DNA from: an uncultured Lachnospiraceae bacterium
Lineage (GTDB): Bacteria; Bacillota; Clostridia; Lachnospirales; Lachnospiraceae
Reading direction: 5' to 3'
Assembly: GCA_910584685.1 (NCBI GenBank)
Contig: CAJUAO010000030.1
Coordinates: forward strand, 1-26,459
Length of the DNA: 26,459 nt
The position numbers and the translations under genes were made by a program. This document shows, piece after piece, positions 7,452 through 15,417 of the stretch; the stretch's first letter is position 1; the number at the start of each line of letters is the position of its first letter. Under the pieces are notes generated by a model that saw only the letters and a list, made by a program, of their open reading frames with translations, had not been told where the DNA came from and did not search any database.

Positions 7452-9812
7452 TCAGTATTTGAATATATCATAATTTAAGGTTTCTAAATTGTCAAGATAA
7501 ACGGTTATGGCTCCCGTCTTATATGTTATCTCAACATTCCCTGCATACAATGAAAGCCTTTCAAGTGCCTCCCTGTGAGGATGTCCGTACATGTTGTTTT
7601 CCCCACAGGAAATAACCGCCAGCTCTGGTGATACAATACTTAAAAAATAATCAGAGGAAGAGAATTTTGAGCCGTGATGGGGAACCTTTAATATATCCGC
7701 GCCAATAATATTGCCATATATCTCCCCATTATTTTCCTTATCGATACAGCCATATTTTACCGCAAGAGCCTCCTCCGTCTCACTTCCTATATCGCCGGTC
7801 ATCACTATTTTTCTGCCGTTTGTATTAATTACCGCCGCTATTGACCTTTCGTTTACGTCATCTGTCAGGCTGCCGGATATATCAGAGGCGGGCGGCGGCG
7901 GATTTAAAAGGTATATTTTTGCCTCCCTGTCCTCAATAATCACTCCCTCATGTCCATATATTATATTTATATTCTCACCATAATTTCTCATAAGCTCGTC
8001 AAAGCCCTTATCCCCCGGCGGCACTATTATATTTCCTACGCTTACGCTCTTGTCGTCTAATATTTCCATTACGCCGTTTATATGGTCCTCATCACTGTGG
8101 CTTAAAATAATATAGTCTATATGGGATATTCCGCTATACTTTAAATATGGCAGTATATTATATCTGCCGCAATTATCCCTTGAAGTGCTTCCAGCATCAA
8201 AAATACATACCATGCCCCCTCCGCTTATAAAGACGCTGCTGTCTCCTTGCCCTACATCAAGAAATGTTATGGTATTCCTTCTTGGAACAGCTATATATAA
8301 GGTCAGGCTTAAAATTATGCCGGATGCTCCACAAGCAGCCGCCTTTATATATGTCTTTATTATTTTCCTCTTATCCCTTAGGGTTATCTTATACATTCCG
8401 TACACCGTTACAGCCGTAAAGCCATAGTACAATATAAGCTGCCAGACCTCAAAATGTCCCGTCACTATTCTTGCAAAAGGCAGCTTTATGACAAGCCTGC
8501 ATAACAGCTCATAAAAGTTTATTATAAACACAGCCGGATATATAACCACAGCTCCCACCCCATATGAAAGCTGTCCTGCCGCAAGTCCTAAAATCCCGAA
8601 TATTACCACAATACTCATAAATGGTACTACTATTATATTTAAAAGCACGCTGTAAGGCGATATTTCAAAATAAGTGTTTGCAATTATGGGAGCGTTGATT
8701 GTATTAACGGCTACAGAGGTAATAAACGCCTTTATAACAGGCTTTTTTGTATTAATAAACTCAATTATATATGGAAGAACAAAGCCTATGGAAAAAACTG
8801 ACGTAAATGATAAAAGAAAGCCTGTGTTAAATAAATAATAGGGGTTGTTTACTATAAGTATTATTGCAGAAACCGCAACAGCATTTTTTATGTCGTATAT
8901 ACGGCCTGTAAGACTTCCCCCAATACATAGCAAAAACATAATAAGAGCCCGTACTGCCGACACGCCTCCTCCTGCAATAATTACATACATTATCATTGCA
9001 AGGCTGCTTACGGCGGCGGCCTGACTTATGGGCAGCAGCTTTCTTAGGAGACAAAAAAATCCCATGCCTGCTATGGAGATGTGAACGCCTGATATAACAA
9101 GTATATGACTTATTCCTGCGTCAGAAAAGCTGCTTTTAATTTCCTTATCAACCATTCCCTTTTCCCCGTAAATTATTGCCATAAACACTCCTGCCAGCCT
9201 GTCCGTACATATATTTCTCATAGTTTCATTAAATCTTTCCCTAAGCCTATATGCCCAAATCTTAAATTCATCTGCTCTATGGTCAATTATCCCGATACTC
9301 ACGGCATCTATTTTTAAAATAACTCCCCTTGAATAATTATAAGCCTTTTCGCTGAAATTCCCCTGATTTACTGCCTCCTTAAAGTCCTTTTTTCTCCCTG
9401 TAACCCTTATCCTGCTTCCAAGCATTTCCGTCAAAGCTTCCTTGTTTAGTGATTTCTGGCTTTCATCATATAAATTTGCTATGCAATAGCCTTCTTTCAG
9501 CTTTATATAAAGCCTACAGCCGTACTCTCCCTCCTCGGCGTTATCCACCTTTCCCGTAACCGTAATAACCGTATCCTGCCCTATCCCTTCCATTTTCTCC
9601 CTTACGTCAATGCTGTTACCCATAATAAGCCAGCCTGCAAGCAAAAAAATGACATATAAAGCCAAAGGGGCTCCTTTCTTCCCCAAGACCTTAAATGCCA
9701 GACAAATAATCACTGTCAGTATTGCTAAAATAACCCAAAGAAAAACCTGCCATGCCGCTAAAAGACAACCGCATATCAAACCTGCGGCTACAATCAACAC
9801 AGGTCTTTTCAT
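7452..9812 (-). CDS. comEC: ComEC/Rec2 DNA-uptake channel protein
   Basis: ComEC forms the inner-membrane channel for single-stranded DNA in natural transformation. The 786-residue protein has all three expected parts. Two N-terminal membrane helices are followed by an OB-fold-like DUF4131 region (to about 180). The polytopic Competence domain (about 215-500) carries ISHILVISGVHISIAGMGFF. A C-terminal metallo-beta-lactamase-like domain (about 520-775) carries LSHSDEDHINGV near residue 570, MTGDIG and LKVPHHGSKFSSSDYF near 710. The nuclease-type metal motif is intact. Its ATG directly follows the TAA of the GerM gene (ATGGAGGAATAAATG), indicating translational coupling. comEA is in the same operon but separated by three genes. 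Confidence 0.96.
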   Translation of the reverse strand: MKRPVLIVAAGLICGCLLAAWQVFLWVILAILTVIICLAFKVLGKKGAPLALYVIFLLAGWLIMGNSIDVREKMEGIGQDTVITVTGKVDNAEEGEYGCRLYIKLKEGYCIANLYDESQKSLNKEALTEMLGSRIRVTGRKKDFKEAVNQGNFSEKAYNYSRGVILKIDAVSIGIIDHRADEFKIWAYRLRERFNETMRNICTDRLAGVFMAIIYGEKGMVDKEIKSSFSDAGISHILVISGVHISIAGMGFFCLLRKLLPISQAAAVSSLAMIMYVIIAGGGVSAVRALIMFLLCIGGSLTGRIYDIKNAVAVSAIILIVNNPYYLFNTGFLLSFTSVFSIGFVLPYIIEFINTKKPVIKAFITSVAVNTINAPIIANTYFEISPYSVLLNIIVVPFMSIVVIFGILGLAAGQLSYGVGAVVIYPAVFIINFYELLCRLVIKLPFARIVTGHFEVWQLILYYGFTAVTVYGMYKITLRDKRKIIKTYIKAAACGASGIILSLTLYIAVPRRNTITFLDVGQGDSSVFISGGGMVCIFDAGSTSRDNCGRYNILPYLKYSGISHIDYIILSHSDEDHINGVMEILDDKSVSVGNIIVPPGDKGFDELMRNYGENINIIYGHEGVIIEDREAKIYLLNPPPPASDISGSLTDDVNERSIAAVINTNGRKIVMTGDIGSETEEALAVKYGCIDKENNGEIYGNIIGADILKVPHHGSKFSSSDYFLSIVSPELAVISCGENNMYGHPHREALERLSLYAGNVEITYKTGAITVYLDNLETLNYDIFKY

Positions 9813-10733
9813 TTATTCCTCCATGTAGCTTAAATCCTTTGTTAAAAAACTATTTAATGAAAATCTTCCGTGAAGCTCTACATCTATATCTCCATTTACA
9901 CTTATCTGAACCTTGCTTATATGGGACAGCTCCGTAAGTGAATTAACTATAGAATAAACCATTATCTCATCCTTTACCGATGACGCTCCGCTTAAAAAAT
10001 CACTGTCAAAATCTATGTAGCAGACTCCGTTATTTGTACTTATACTGCGTATGCCTGTACCTTGCGGTATAGTCACATAATCACCGCTTTCTGCCGGTCC
10101 CTTTATAAGCTGTTCAACTACATATCTTTCAAGAGACTGGCTGCTGTCATACATTCCTGTCCTAATTTCGGTCCTAAGCTTATTACCGCCGTAATTTGCA
10201 AAATATAGCGTAACTGTAGTGCTCTGGTAATTGTTTACATTATTTCCAACCTTGTCAATAAAATCAGATGATGATACCATAACCGCCGTATCTCCGTTAG
10301 CGTCCTTATATGGATTATTATTTACATAAAAGCTTACATAGCTTACCTCCTCAAGCTGTGTAAATGTAAACACCATGGCTGCTCTTACAAGTATCTCCGT
10401 GGTACTGTCCAAGCCTAAATATGCCGAATCAAAATTTAAGGCTAATACCTGCCCTGACAGCTCATATGAAATAGCATTAACCTCCTTTGGAATAACCGGC
10501 AGCACATTCTTGCGTTCTTCTCTTATTGCCCGCATTATCTCATTTATTTTTTCATCGGCGCTGTCTGATTCAAGCTTATAGCTCACCGCCTCCAAGGCTG
10601 TTCCTGAATCATTAAGATAGTACAGACTTATTTCATCTTTAGAATTAGCCTGTGATTTTTTTTCGCATCCAAATAATGCAGACAGGCACATTATGCACAT
10701 ACATATGAAAATTATAATTTTTACCGGCTTCAT
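9813..10733 (-). CDS. GerM-domain lipoprotein
   Basis: A 306-residue exported lipoprotein. The signal peptide ends in a lipobox, CLSALFGC, with Cys23. Two GerM (sporulation and spore germination) domains follow, at about residues 35-155 and 170-300. Both use the ISLYYLND... / VTLYFANYGG... opening strand and a YIDFDSDFL/LNFDSAYL type strand. B. subtilis GerM is a sporulation/germination lipoprotein, and the domain also occurs in LpqB, which in actinobacteria works with the MtrAB two-component system. Position fits that: the gene starts 17 bp after a sensor kinase and overlaps the comEC ribosome site. A role as an envelope partner of the kinase is inferred from that parallel. Confidence 0.85.
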   Translation of the reverse strand: MKPVKIIIFICMCIMCLSALFGCEKKSQANSKDEISLYYLNDSGTALEAVSYKLESDSADEKINEIMRAIREERKNVLPVIPKEVNAISYELSGQVLALNFDSAYLGLDSTTEILVRAAMVFTFTQLEEVSYVSFYVNNNPYKDANGDTAVMVSSSDFIDKVGNNVNNYQSTTVTLYFANYGGNKLRTEIRTGMYDSSQSLERYVVEQLIKGPAESGDYVTIPQGTGIRSISTNNGVCYIDFDSDFLSGASSVKDEIMVYSIVNSLTELSHISKVQISVNGDIDVELHGRFSLNSFLTKDLSYMEE

Positions 10734-10750
10734 CCTGTACCTTCCTTTCC

Positions 10751-12196
10751 TTACGGCGCATACACAAGGGGCACACGGACTGTAAATGTAGTTCCTTCCC
10801 CCTCCTTGCTGTGTACCTTTATATCGCCCTTATGCATAATTATGGCATTGTATGTTATTGACAAGCCCAATCCCGTTCCTCCTGTCTCTCTTGACCTGGT
10901 TTTATCTACCCTGTAAAATCTTTCAAATATATGGCTTAATGCCTCCTCTGGCATCCCTATGCCTGAATCTGACACCTTAAGATAAAAATATTGATAGTCT
11001 GCATTTAATGAAACTCTGACCCAGCCGTCAAGTATATTATATTTTATAGCATTTTCAACAAGATTTGATATAACCATGGTCATTTTCACATCATCTATTT
11101 CCGCCGATACAGGCCTAAAGCTTTCAAATACAAGCTCTATATTTTTCTTTGCCGCTATTGGTCTTAATCTTTTTAATACAAGCTCTACCATTCCATTAAC
11201 ATTAATTTTTTCTATCTTTAAGGTCTCCGTCTTCTTCTCAAGCTTTACTAAAGTCAGCAAATCTGTAATAATACTGTTCTCCCTGTCTATCTCTGCCACT
11301 ATGTCAGTCATAAATTCCCTATACATTTCCGCAGGCACATTTTCCTGCATAATAAGTGAATCTGCCAGCACCTTAATAGATGTAATAGGCGTTTTCAGCT
11401 CATGTGATACATTGGAAACAAATTCCTGTCTTGACTCATCCAGCTCCTTCATTCTGTTCATCATATGCTCAATGGACTCCGCCACCTCTATAAGCTCTGT
11501 ATATCCGTCATAGCTTAACCTTCTGTCAAACTGTCCAAGCTTCACATCGTCTATAGACGCTGCCATCTTCTTAAAGGGTCTTGATATAAGCAGCTGTGAA
11601 ATAACTGCCACAGTTATAACAACTATCCAAATAATGATAAGTATAATGTTTGTTCTGTCCCTCTCCTGCTTTACATCCTCTGAAATATCCTTTATAGAAA
11701 ATGTCATCAAAAGAACTCCGTCAAATAAATTCTCCTCCATATTCTTTTCGGAGGAAGACAGAGCAAGGGCTATCTCAATATATGACTTTTCCTCGGAATA
11801 TTGCACTGTGTTCTGTCCCCTAAAGCTTTGTATGACACTCTCTGACATGCAGATATTACCCTCATTCAATGAGTATGTATCCTTTACCACCTTAAATGCC
11901 TTATCTATTATCATGGTTCTTCCGTTAAAAACAGTAGCAACCTGTGAAAGCTCAGCATCTACGGCAGAGGAAGACTGTGTGTTCATATAATCCGAAGTAA
12001 TTATAGTATTTTTTGTGACAACAGATACCTTCTTTAATCTGTCTATTCTTGACTGAATAAGATTATCCTCGTATGTATTTAAATAATATATCTTAAAAAA
12101 TGTTACAGGAATAATTCCTACTAACAAAATAATAATTAATACTATAAATCTCAGGCTTTTAAAAAAATCCAGCATATTTTTAATAATGTCACTCAT
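10751..12196 (-). CDS. Membrane sensor histidine kinase (HisKA-HATPase, WalK/ResE-like)
   Basis: The product is 481 residues. It has an N-terminal membrane helix (about 15-36), an extracytoplasmic sensor region of about 140 residues, a second helix (about 182-203), and HAMP. HisKA follows with FVSNVSHELKTPITSIK (His near 265). The HATPase domain carries N-box NLVENAIKYN, G1 DSGIGM and G2 GGTGLGL. No PAS domain is evident. The start sits immediately behind AAAAGGGG, 6 bp after the response-regulator stop, so translation is probably coupled. With the regulator upstream and the GerM lipoprotein downstream it forms a three-gene signalling cassette within the com operon. The signal it senses is unknown. 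Confidence 0.92.
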   Translation of the reverse strand: MSDIIKNMLDFFKSLRFIVLIIILLVGIIPVTFFKIYYLNTYEDNLIQSRIDRLKKVSVVTKNTIITSDYMNTQSSSAVDAELSQVATVFNGRTMIIDKAFKVVKDTYSLNEGNICMSESVIQSFRGQNTVQYSEEKSYIEIALALSSSEKNMEENLFDGVLLMTFSIKDISEDVKQERDRTNIILIIIWIVVITVAVISQLLISRPFKKMAASIDDVKLGQFDRRLSYDGYTELIEVAESIEHMMNRMKELDESRQEFVSNVSHELKTPITSIKVLADSLIMQENVPAEMYREFMTDIVAEIDRENSIITDLLTLVKLEKKTETLKIEKINVNGMVELVLKRLRPIAAKKNIELVFESFRPVSAEIDDVKMTMVISNLVENAIKYNILDGWVRVSLNADYQYFYLKVSDSGIGMPEEALSHIFERFYRVDKTRSRETGGTGLGLSITYNAIIMHKGDIKVHSKEGEGTTFTVRVPLVYAP

Positions 12197-12202
12197 CCCC
12201 TT

Positions 12203-12892
12203 TTAGCCCTGAAAATAATAGCCTACACCCCACTTTGTATGTACATACTTTGGCTCGCTTGGATTAACCTCTATTTTTTCCCTGAGCCTTCTTATATGTA
12301 CATCAACAGTACGGACATCACCGGGATATTCATATCCCCATACTGTATTTAATAGATTTTCCCTGCTGTACACCTTATTTGGATTTGTGATTAACAGTTC
12401 AAGCAAATCAAACTCCTTGGCAGTAAGATTTACCTCCTCATCAGTTATAAACAATCTTCTTCCGTCAAGCTCAAGCCTAAGGTCTCCCCGCTCTATAATA
12501 CGGTCTGCCTCCTCCTTGGCGTGATTCTTATTGTTTCTTCTTATAATGGCTTTCATTCTTGCCTTTACCTCAAGTATGTTAAATGGCTTTGTAATGTAGT
12601 CGTCCGCACCATATTCCAGTCCGAGAATCTTATCCATGTCATCACCCTTAGCAGTAATCATAATAATAGGAACATCAGAAAACTCTCTTATATGCTGGCA
12701 TACCTCTAATCCGTCCATCTTAGGAAGCATAAGGTCCAAAAGAATAATGTCATACTCCTTTTCCTTAGCGAAAGCAACTGCCTCCTCACCGTCATAAGCG
12801 CAGTCAACTATCATTTCATCCTGCTCTAAGCTAAACTTTATTCCCTTTACTATAAGCTTCTCATCATCTACTACCAATACCTTGTTAGCCAT
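12203..12892 (-). CDS. OmpR/PhoB-family response regulator
   Basis: A 229-residue DNA-binding response regulator. The receiver domain has VVDDEK at residues 7-12, phospho-acceptor Asp53 in LLDLMLP, the MITAKGDD block and Lys102 in ITKPF. The C-terminal winged helix (about 130-229) contains LTAKEFDLLELL, NKVYSRENLL and DVRTVDVHIRRLREK. ATG is preceded by AGAGGT. The kinase gene follows within 6 bp and is the obvious partner. It resembles the WalR/ResD/PhoP type but cannot be assigned to one of them. Its targets are not visible here; autoregulation of the com operon is possible. Confidence 0.93.
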   Translation of the reverse strand: MANKVLVVDDEKLIVKGIKFSLEQDEMIVDCAYDGEEAVAFAKEKEYDIILLDLMLPKMDGLEVCQHIREFSDVPIIMITAKGDDMDKILGLEYGADDYITKPFNILEVKARMKAIIRRNNKNHAKEEADRIIERGDLRLELDGRRLFITDEEVNLTAKEFDLLELLITNPNKVYSRENLLNTVWGYEYPGDVRTVDVHIRRLREKIEVNPSEPKYVHTKWGVGYYFQG

Positions 12893-12932
12893 TATTTACC
12901 TCTTTCCTGCATACTTTACTTATGCAAATTAA

Positions 12933-13511
12933 TCATACTGTTATGTAGCTCTTTATTTTTTCAAATGCTCCCTCTTTTATCCCGGATATTTTCATAATAT
13001 CCTCTATAGAATTAAAACGGCCATTTTCATTTCTGTAGCTGATAATGCTGTCTGCCTTTGCATCTCCAATGCCTGGCAGAGTCATAAGCTCCTCCCTTGA
13101 GGCTGTGTTAATATTTATCATATGTCTGCCGTTATCGTTACCTTCTTCATATGTAAAAACAGCTTCCTCACCTATAGCATATACTGTAATCTGCATACCG
13201 TCAAAAATTTTACCTGCCAGATTAATATTTCCGGTCTCTGCATCCTCCAGAAAGCCGCCTGCCAATTCTATAACCTGATATATGCGATAATCCTCCGGAA
13301 CCCTGTAAACATTCGGATTTTGCACCTTTCCCGTAACATATACATATACCTCGCTTACCCTGCCTGTATCCGACGTATCCGTACTTTTTACCTGATATTC
13401 CTCTGACTCTGAAATATCCTTATTTTCTATTAACACCTGCGGCTCTCCGCCGCAGCCGTTTAAACACATCAATATAACAGGAAAAATAAGCTTTATTATT
13501 TTTTCTTTCAT
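12933..13511 (-). CDS. comEA: ComEA-like DNA-binding competence protein, predicted lipoprotein
   Basis: ComEA binds incoming double-stranded DNA at the cell surface and passes it to ComEC. The product (192 residues from the chosen start) has an SLBB domain (about 52-115, VYVYVTGKVQNPNVYRVPED). A C-terminal helix-hairpin-helix domain carries ININTASREELMTLPGIGDA, then IISYRNENGRFNSIEDI. The N-terminus reads as a lipoprotein signal, MKEKIIKLIFPVILMCLNGC, rather than the simple membrane anchor usual for ComEA. ATG at 13511 follows AAAGGA. An in-frame start at 13550 has no ribosome site and would sit almost on the predicted transcription start. It is first in the operon that ends with comEC-holA. 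Confidence 0.9.
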   Translation of the reverse strand: MKEKIIKLIFPVILMCLNGCGGEPQVLIENKDISESEEYQVKSTDTSDTGRVSEVYVYVTGKVQNPNVYRVPEDYRIYQVIELAGGFLEDAETGNINLAGKIFDGMQITVYAIGEEAVFTYEEGNDNGRHMININTASREELMTLPGIGDAKADSIISYRNENGRFNSIEDIMKISGIKEGAFEKIKSYITV

Positions 13512-13513
13512 AA

Positions 13514-13536
13514 ATATATCCTTTCTATGGATATAT
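13514..13536 (-). promoter_or_regulatory. Hairpin over the comEA ribosome site
   Basis: In the comEA leader ATATATCC (minus strand) is followed after a 7-nt loop by GGATATAT. The 3' arm and loop contain the AAAGGA Shine-Dalgarno, and the stem ends 2 nt before the ATG. The hairpin could limit translation initiation. Seen in the sequence; regulatory effect inferred. Confidence 0.4.
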
Positions 13537-13554
13537 CCAAACATACACACTTTT

Positions 13555-13583
13555 ATTTTATCTAATATTATTAATTTTTACAA
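13555..13583 (-). promoter_or_regulatory. Candidate sigma-A promoter of the comEA-holA operon
   Basis: On the minus strand TTGTAA (13583-13578), a 17-nt spacer and TAAAAT (13560-13555) lie about 45 nt before the comEA ATG. The whole region is AT-rich, so a chance match cannot be excluded. Confidence 0.5.
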
Positions 13584-13634
13584 CATCTTTTTTTTAATTT
13601 TTTTAACTTTGTAAATTATTTTACTTACAAAATT

Positions 13635-14063
13635 TTATTTCCACTTAAAAATTATAAATCCAATAATAGCCACCGCCATCCCAATAAGCTTAGACCACGA
13701 AAAATCCACCTTCTCCACTCCAAATATTCCAAAGAGCTCTATAAGATACGCCACTAAAAGCTGGGCTATCACAATTAAAAGCACCGCCTTTGCAGGGCCT
13801 AGGGAGCCCATGCTCTTTATTACGGTAAAGGTAATAAACGCACCTATTAAGCCTCCTGTAAGCATATATTTACTGTCTACCTGAAAAAGATTTGACAGAC
13901 TGTCCCTTCCTGAGAAAAACCATGCCGCCATACATGCTAAAAACGCCGTTATCTGCACCCAGCCGTTTGTAACCCACATTCCTGCGACCTTTGTCACCTC
14001 CGTATTAAACACTCCCTGTACGCTCATAAGGGTACCTGATATTAACGCAATAATATATCCCAT
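13635..14063 (-). CDS. Small DMT-superfamily membrane protein, YdcZ/DUF606 type
   Basis: The 142-residue protein consists almost wholly of hydrophobic segments (about 1-20, 30-50, 65-90, 95-112, 122-140). The pattern GYIIALISGTLMSVQGVFNT at the start matches the YdcZ (DUF606) branch of drug/metabolite transporters, usually five helices, whose substrates are mostly unknown. ATG follows AAGGGAG with 8 nt spacing. That ribosome site is part of the 3' arm of the hairpin at 14067-14132. It lies 72 bp after the solute-binding protein gene and may be its read-through partner. Confidence 0.85.
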   Translation of the reverse strand: MGYIIALISGTLMSVQGVFNTEVTKVAGMWVTNGWVQITAFLACMAAWFFSGRDSLSNLFQVDSKYMLTGGLIGAFITFTVIKSMGSLGPAKAVLLIVIAQLLVAYLIELFGIFGVEKVDFSWSKLIGMAVAIIGFIIFKWK

Positions 14064-14066
14064 AAA

Positions 14067-14132
14067 AAAATCTCCCTTCTTAAAAAAAGTTTACCGTTTT
14101 AATAAACATTTTTTCCAGATAAGGGAGATTTT
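14067..14132 (-). terminator. Hairpin ending the arg operon and covering the YdcZ ribosome site
   Basis: On the minus strand AAAATCTCCCTT pairs with AAGGGAGATTTT, enclosing a second small stem (GTTTA/TAAAC), and is followed by a T-run. This is a good intrinsic terminator for the arg operon plus the solute-binding gene. Its 3' arm AAGGGAG is also the Shine-Dalgarno of the next gene and the T-run is the spacer to its ATG. Read-through transcripts would thus have a sequestered start. Confidence 0.7.
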
Positions 14133-14135
14133 ATA

Positions 14136-15398
14136 CTAATTCATTCTCTGACTAAGCTCCTCCTTAAAAGAAGAAAGAGTTTCCTGTACATTGCTTCCAT
14201 TCCATATTTTTTCCGTCACTACTCCTGCCTTTATCCAATAATCCGATATGCACATAAGCTTTGGCATGCCTGCCGACTTCTCATATGCCATAACAAAGCT
14301 GTTTAAATATTTATTATCATACGCTATTCTTCGCGGCGATATATATTTCTCTGTTATTTCATACATTTCATCTGCCATTTCATATGAAACAAATTCCGCA
14401 AAGTCCTTTGCCTTTTCCTTCATATCCCCAAAGGGATTTACAAAAATTACAGACGTTATTGACAGCTCCCTTGTATCAAGCTCCTCCGTAAGCCTTGGAA
14501 GCGTTGTAAGCTCAATATTGGCGTCGATTTCCTCAAGCTTTTTTATTATATCTCCATCAGCTATTGTAAAAACAATTTTTCCTCCTAAAAAATCATCTAA
14601 AACGGATTCATATGTTATGGCGTCAATATCCATATAAAAGTACTGGGCAAGCGAATACAGGTATTCTCCTGCCTTTACGGCGTTTTCACCGTCTACGTCA
14701 AGAGCTTTCACGTCATCTCCATTATCGCCGCCTACATTAAAGTATTCCCCAAAAAAGCCGTAGCTGAAGCCTACCTGCTTCATATCCCATTTTAATATAT
14801 TTTCCACATTGGCATGGGACTGGGAATTTTCTGATTCCTCGCTGTTAAAATTATCTGCAAATGCTTTTATATCGTCAAAGGTAGCCGGCAGCGTATCTGT
14901 ATAAGCCATATTGACAGCCATGACAGAGGTCTGGAAGCCCAAAGGATAGCCATACTGCTTTTTGTTAAAGGTTATCGAGGTTATTGCTTTTTCAAGATAA
15001 TTTTCTTTATTTACAATGCTGTCCTCATAATTTTGCTCGGCAAGACCTAAATATACTATCTTCTGCATATCTGTCTCCGAGCCGATAAATAAATCGGGAC
15101 CCTTGCCGCTTTTATTTGCCTCGCTTATATTTTCAAGATAATCAATGCCTGTACAGCATACTAACTTTACCTTTATGCCTGTCTTTTCTTCATATCTTTT
15201 TACGGCCTCCCTTAAATAAGGCTCATATTCCTTCTCTGTATACCATAAATCAAATTCCTTTAGTATACCGTCCGCCTTTACATCTCCGTCTTTTTTACTG
15301 TCCCTGTAAGAGACTACGGCTACGATAATAATAGCAGTGACTGCCATAAGTATGACTGCCTGCGCCGCTATGCTTGCTATTCTTTCCTTTGATTTCAT
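14136..15398 (-). CDS. Membrane-anchored extracellular solute-binding protein (family 1 type)
   Basis: A 420-residue protein with an N-terminal membrane segment (about residues 8-29) that lacks a lipobox Cys, followed by a periplasmic-binding-protein fold of the family 1 (sugar/oligosaccharide) type. It has DLWYTEKEYEPYLREAVKRY, GPDLFIGSETDMQKIV, YGYPLGFQTSVMAVN and later ELSITSVIFVNPFGD with AKDFAEFVSYE. No ABC permease or ATPase gene is adjacent. It begins 19 bp after argD and precedes the operon terminator, so it is probably co-transcribed with the arginine genes. Its ligand is unknown; an arginine-related ligand is only a guess from context. Confidence 0.75.
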   Translation of the reverse strand: MKSKERIASIAAQAVILMAVTAIIIVAVVSYRDSKKDGDVKADGILKEFDLWYTEKEYEPYLREAVKRYEEKTGIKVKLVCCTGIDYLENISEANKSGKGPDLFIGSETDMQKIVYLGLAEQNYEDSIVNKENYLEKAITSITFNKKQYGYPLGFQTSVMAVNMAYTDTLPATFDDIKAFADNFNSEESENSQSHANVENILKWDMKQVGFSYGFFGEYFNVGGDNGDDVKALDVDGENAVKAGEYLYSLAQYFYMDIDAITYESVLDDFLGGKIVFTIADGDIIKKLEEIDANIELTTLPRLTEELDTRELSITSVIFVNPFGDMKEKAKDFAEFVSYEMADEMYEITEKYISPRRIAYDNKYLNSFVMAYEKSAGMPKLMCISDYWIKAGVVTEKIWNGSNVQETLSSFKEELSQRMN

Positions 15399-15417
15399 TT
15401 TTATACCTATCCTTAAC

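Noticed and set aside
13608..13631. TTTGTAA/TTACAAA hairpin downstream of the YdcZ gene as a terminator
   Set aside because: On the transcribed strand it is followed by A-runs rather than T-runs and sits in extremely AT-rich DNA.
14067..14135. Possible guanidine-class riboswitch before the YdcZ transporter because of an ACGG near the loop
   Set aside because: There is no pair of short stems with ACGR loops; the ACGG is not closed by complementary arms.
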